Assembly: GCA_027490345.1 (NCBI GenBank)
Contig: JAIXYF010000082.1
Coordinates: 1-12,607, forward strand
DNA: 12,607 nucleotides
DNA from: Novosphingobium sp.
GTDB lineage: Bacteria > Pseudomonadota > Alphaproteobacteria > Sphingomonadales > Sphingomonadaceae
Direction of reading: 5' to 3'
How positions within the stretch are numbered: the first letter of the stretch is position 1; every line of letters begins with the position of its first letter. The position numbers and the translations under genes were made by a program. This document shows positions 12,495 to 12,607 of the stretch, in pieces. The notes under the pieces are model-generated. The model ran no database searches, was not told the DNA's origin, and saw nothing but the letters and a program-made list of their open reading frames with translations.

Positions 12495-12607
12495 CGCACC
12501 ACCACCCGCTCTTCGCCCCACGGCGCGACCACGCCATCGCGGCGGAATGCATCGGGCAATTCCTCAACCATGTGCAGCGTTGCCGCCAACCGTCCGAAGC
12601 CCACGAA
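12491..12607 (-). CDS. C-terminal end of an unidentified gene upstream of the P450
   Basis: Only the last 38 codons and the stop TGA (12493-12491) are in the window; the gene enters from beyond base 12607. The visible residues begin FVGFGRLAATLHMVEELPD and end WGEERVVVR. The frame stays open to the window edge, has codon use like its neighbours, and its stop overlaps the P450 start by four bases, which makes it a credible gene in the same operon. I do not recognise the family from so short a tail. Confidence 0.6.
   Translation of the reverse strand, partial: FVGFGRLAATLHMVEELPDAFRRDGVVAPWGEERVVVR

Overview
The window is GC-rich DNA with the gene content and style of a sphingomonad (Sphingomonadaceae, Alphaproteobacteria). 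The signs are a TonB-dependent receptor paired with a Rieske oxygenase, a cytochrome c/PQQ alcohol dehydrogenase of the polyvinyl-alcohol-dehydrogenase type, several short-chain dehydrogenases and a CoA ligase. The genus is inferred from these families and was not tested. The region reads as a catabolic cluster for an unidentified, probably lipophilic substrate. No RNA gene, mobile element or CRISPR array was seen.

Left part (1-2922): a CoA ligase runs leftward off the window and diverges from a TetR-type regulator. The 305-base spacer between them carries a strong palindrome (886-925) over the predicted -35 regions. After the regulator comes a 157-base spacer with a long inverted repeat, then an enoyl-CoA-reductase-like SDR that most likely starts at a TTG. 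A classical SDR alcohol dehydrogenase follows and ends at a bidirectional terminator (3703-3736).

Middle part (3747-8038): on the minus strand a TonB-dependent outer-membrane receptor is followed, after a 95-base hairpin-containing gap, by the alpha subunit of a Rieske oxygenase with no electron-transfer partner in view. The 363-base spacer upstream of the receptor is a divergent promoter region.

Right part (8039-12607): a tight plus-strand operon encodes an NTF2/SnoaL-like protein, two related ABM-fold small proteins and a periplasmic cytochrome c/PQQ alcohol dehydrogenase. It ends at a second bidirectional terminator (11175-11202). Beyond it, on the minus strand, a cytochrome P450 overlaps by four bases (ATGA) the end of an unidentified gene that enters from outside the window.

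Inferred joint role: the receptor imports the compound across the outer membrane. The P450 and Rieske enzyme hydroxylate it, the quinohaemoprotein and the SDRs oxidise or reduce alcohol and carbonyl groups, and the CoA ligase and enoyl-CoA-reductase-like SDR handle acyl-CoA stages. Similar AT-rich palindromic sites lie in several of the promoter regions, which suggests co-regulation, perhaps by the TetR protein. The substrate cannot be read from the sequence.
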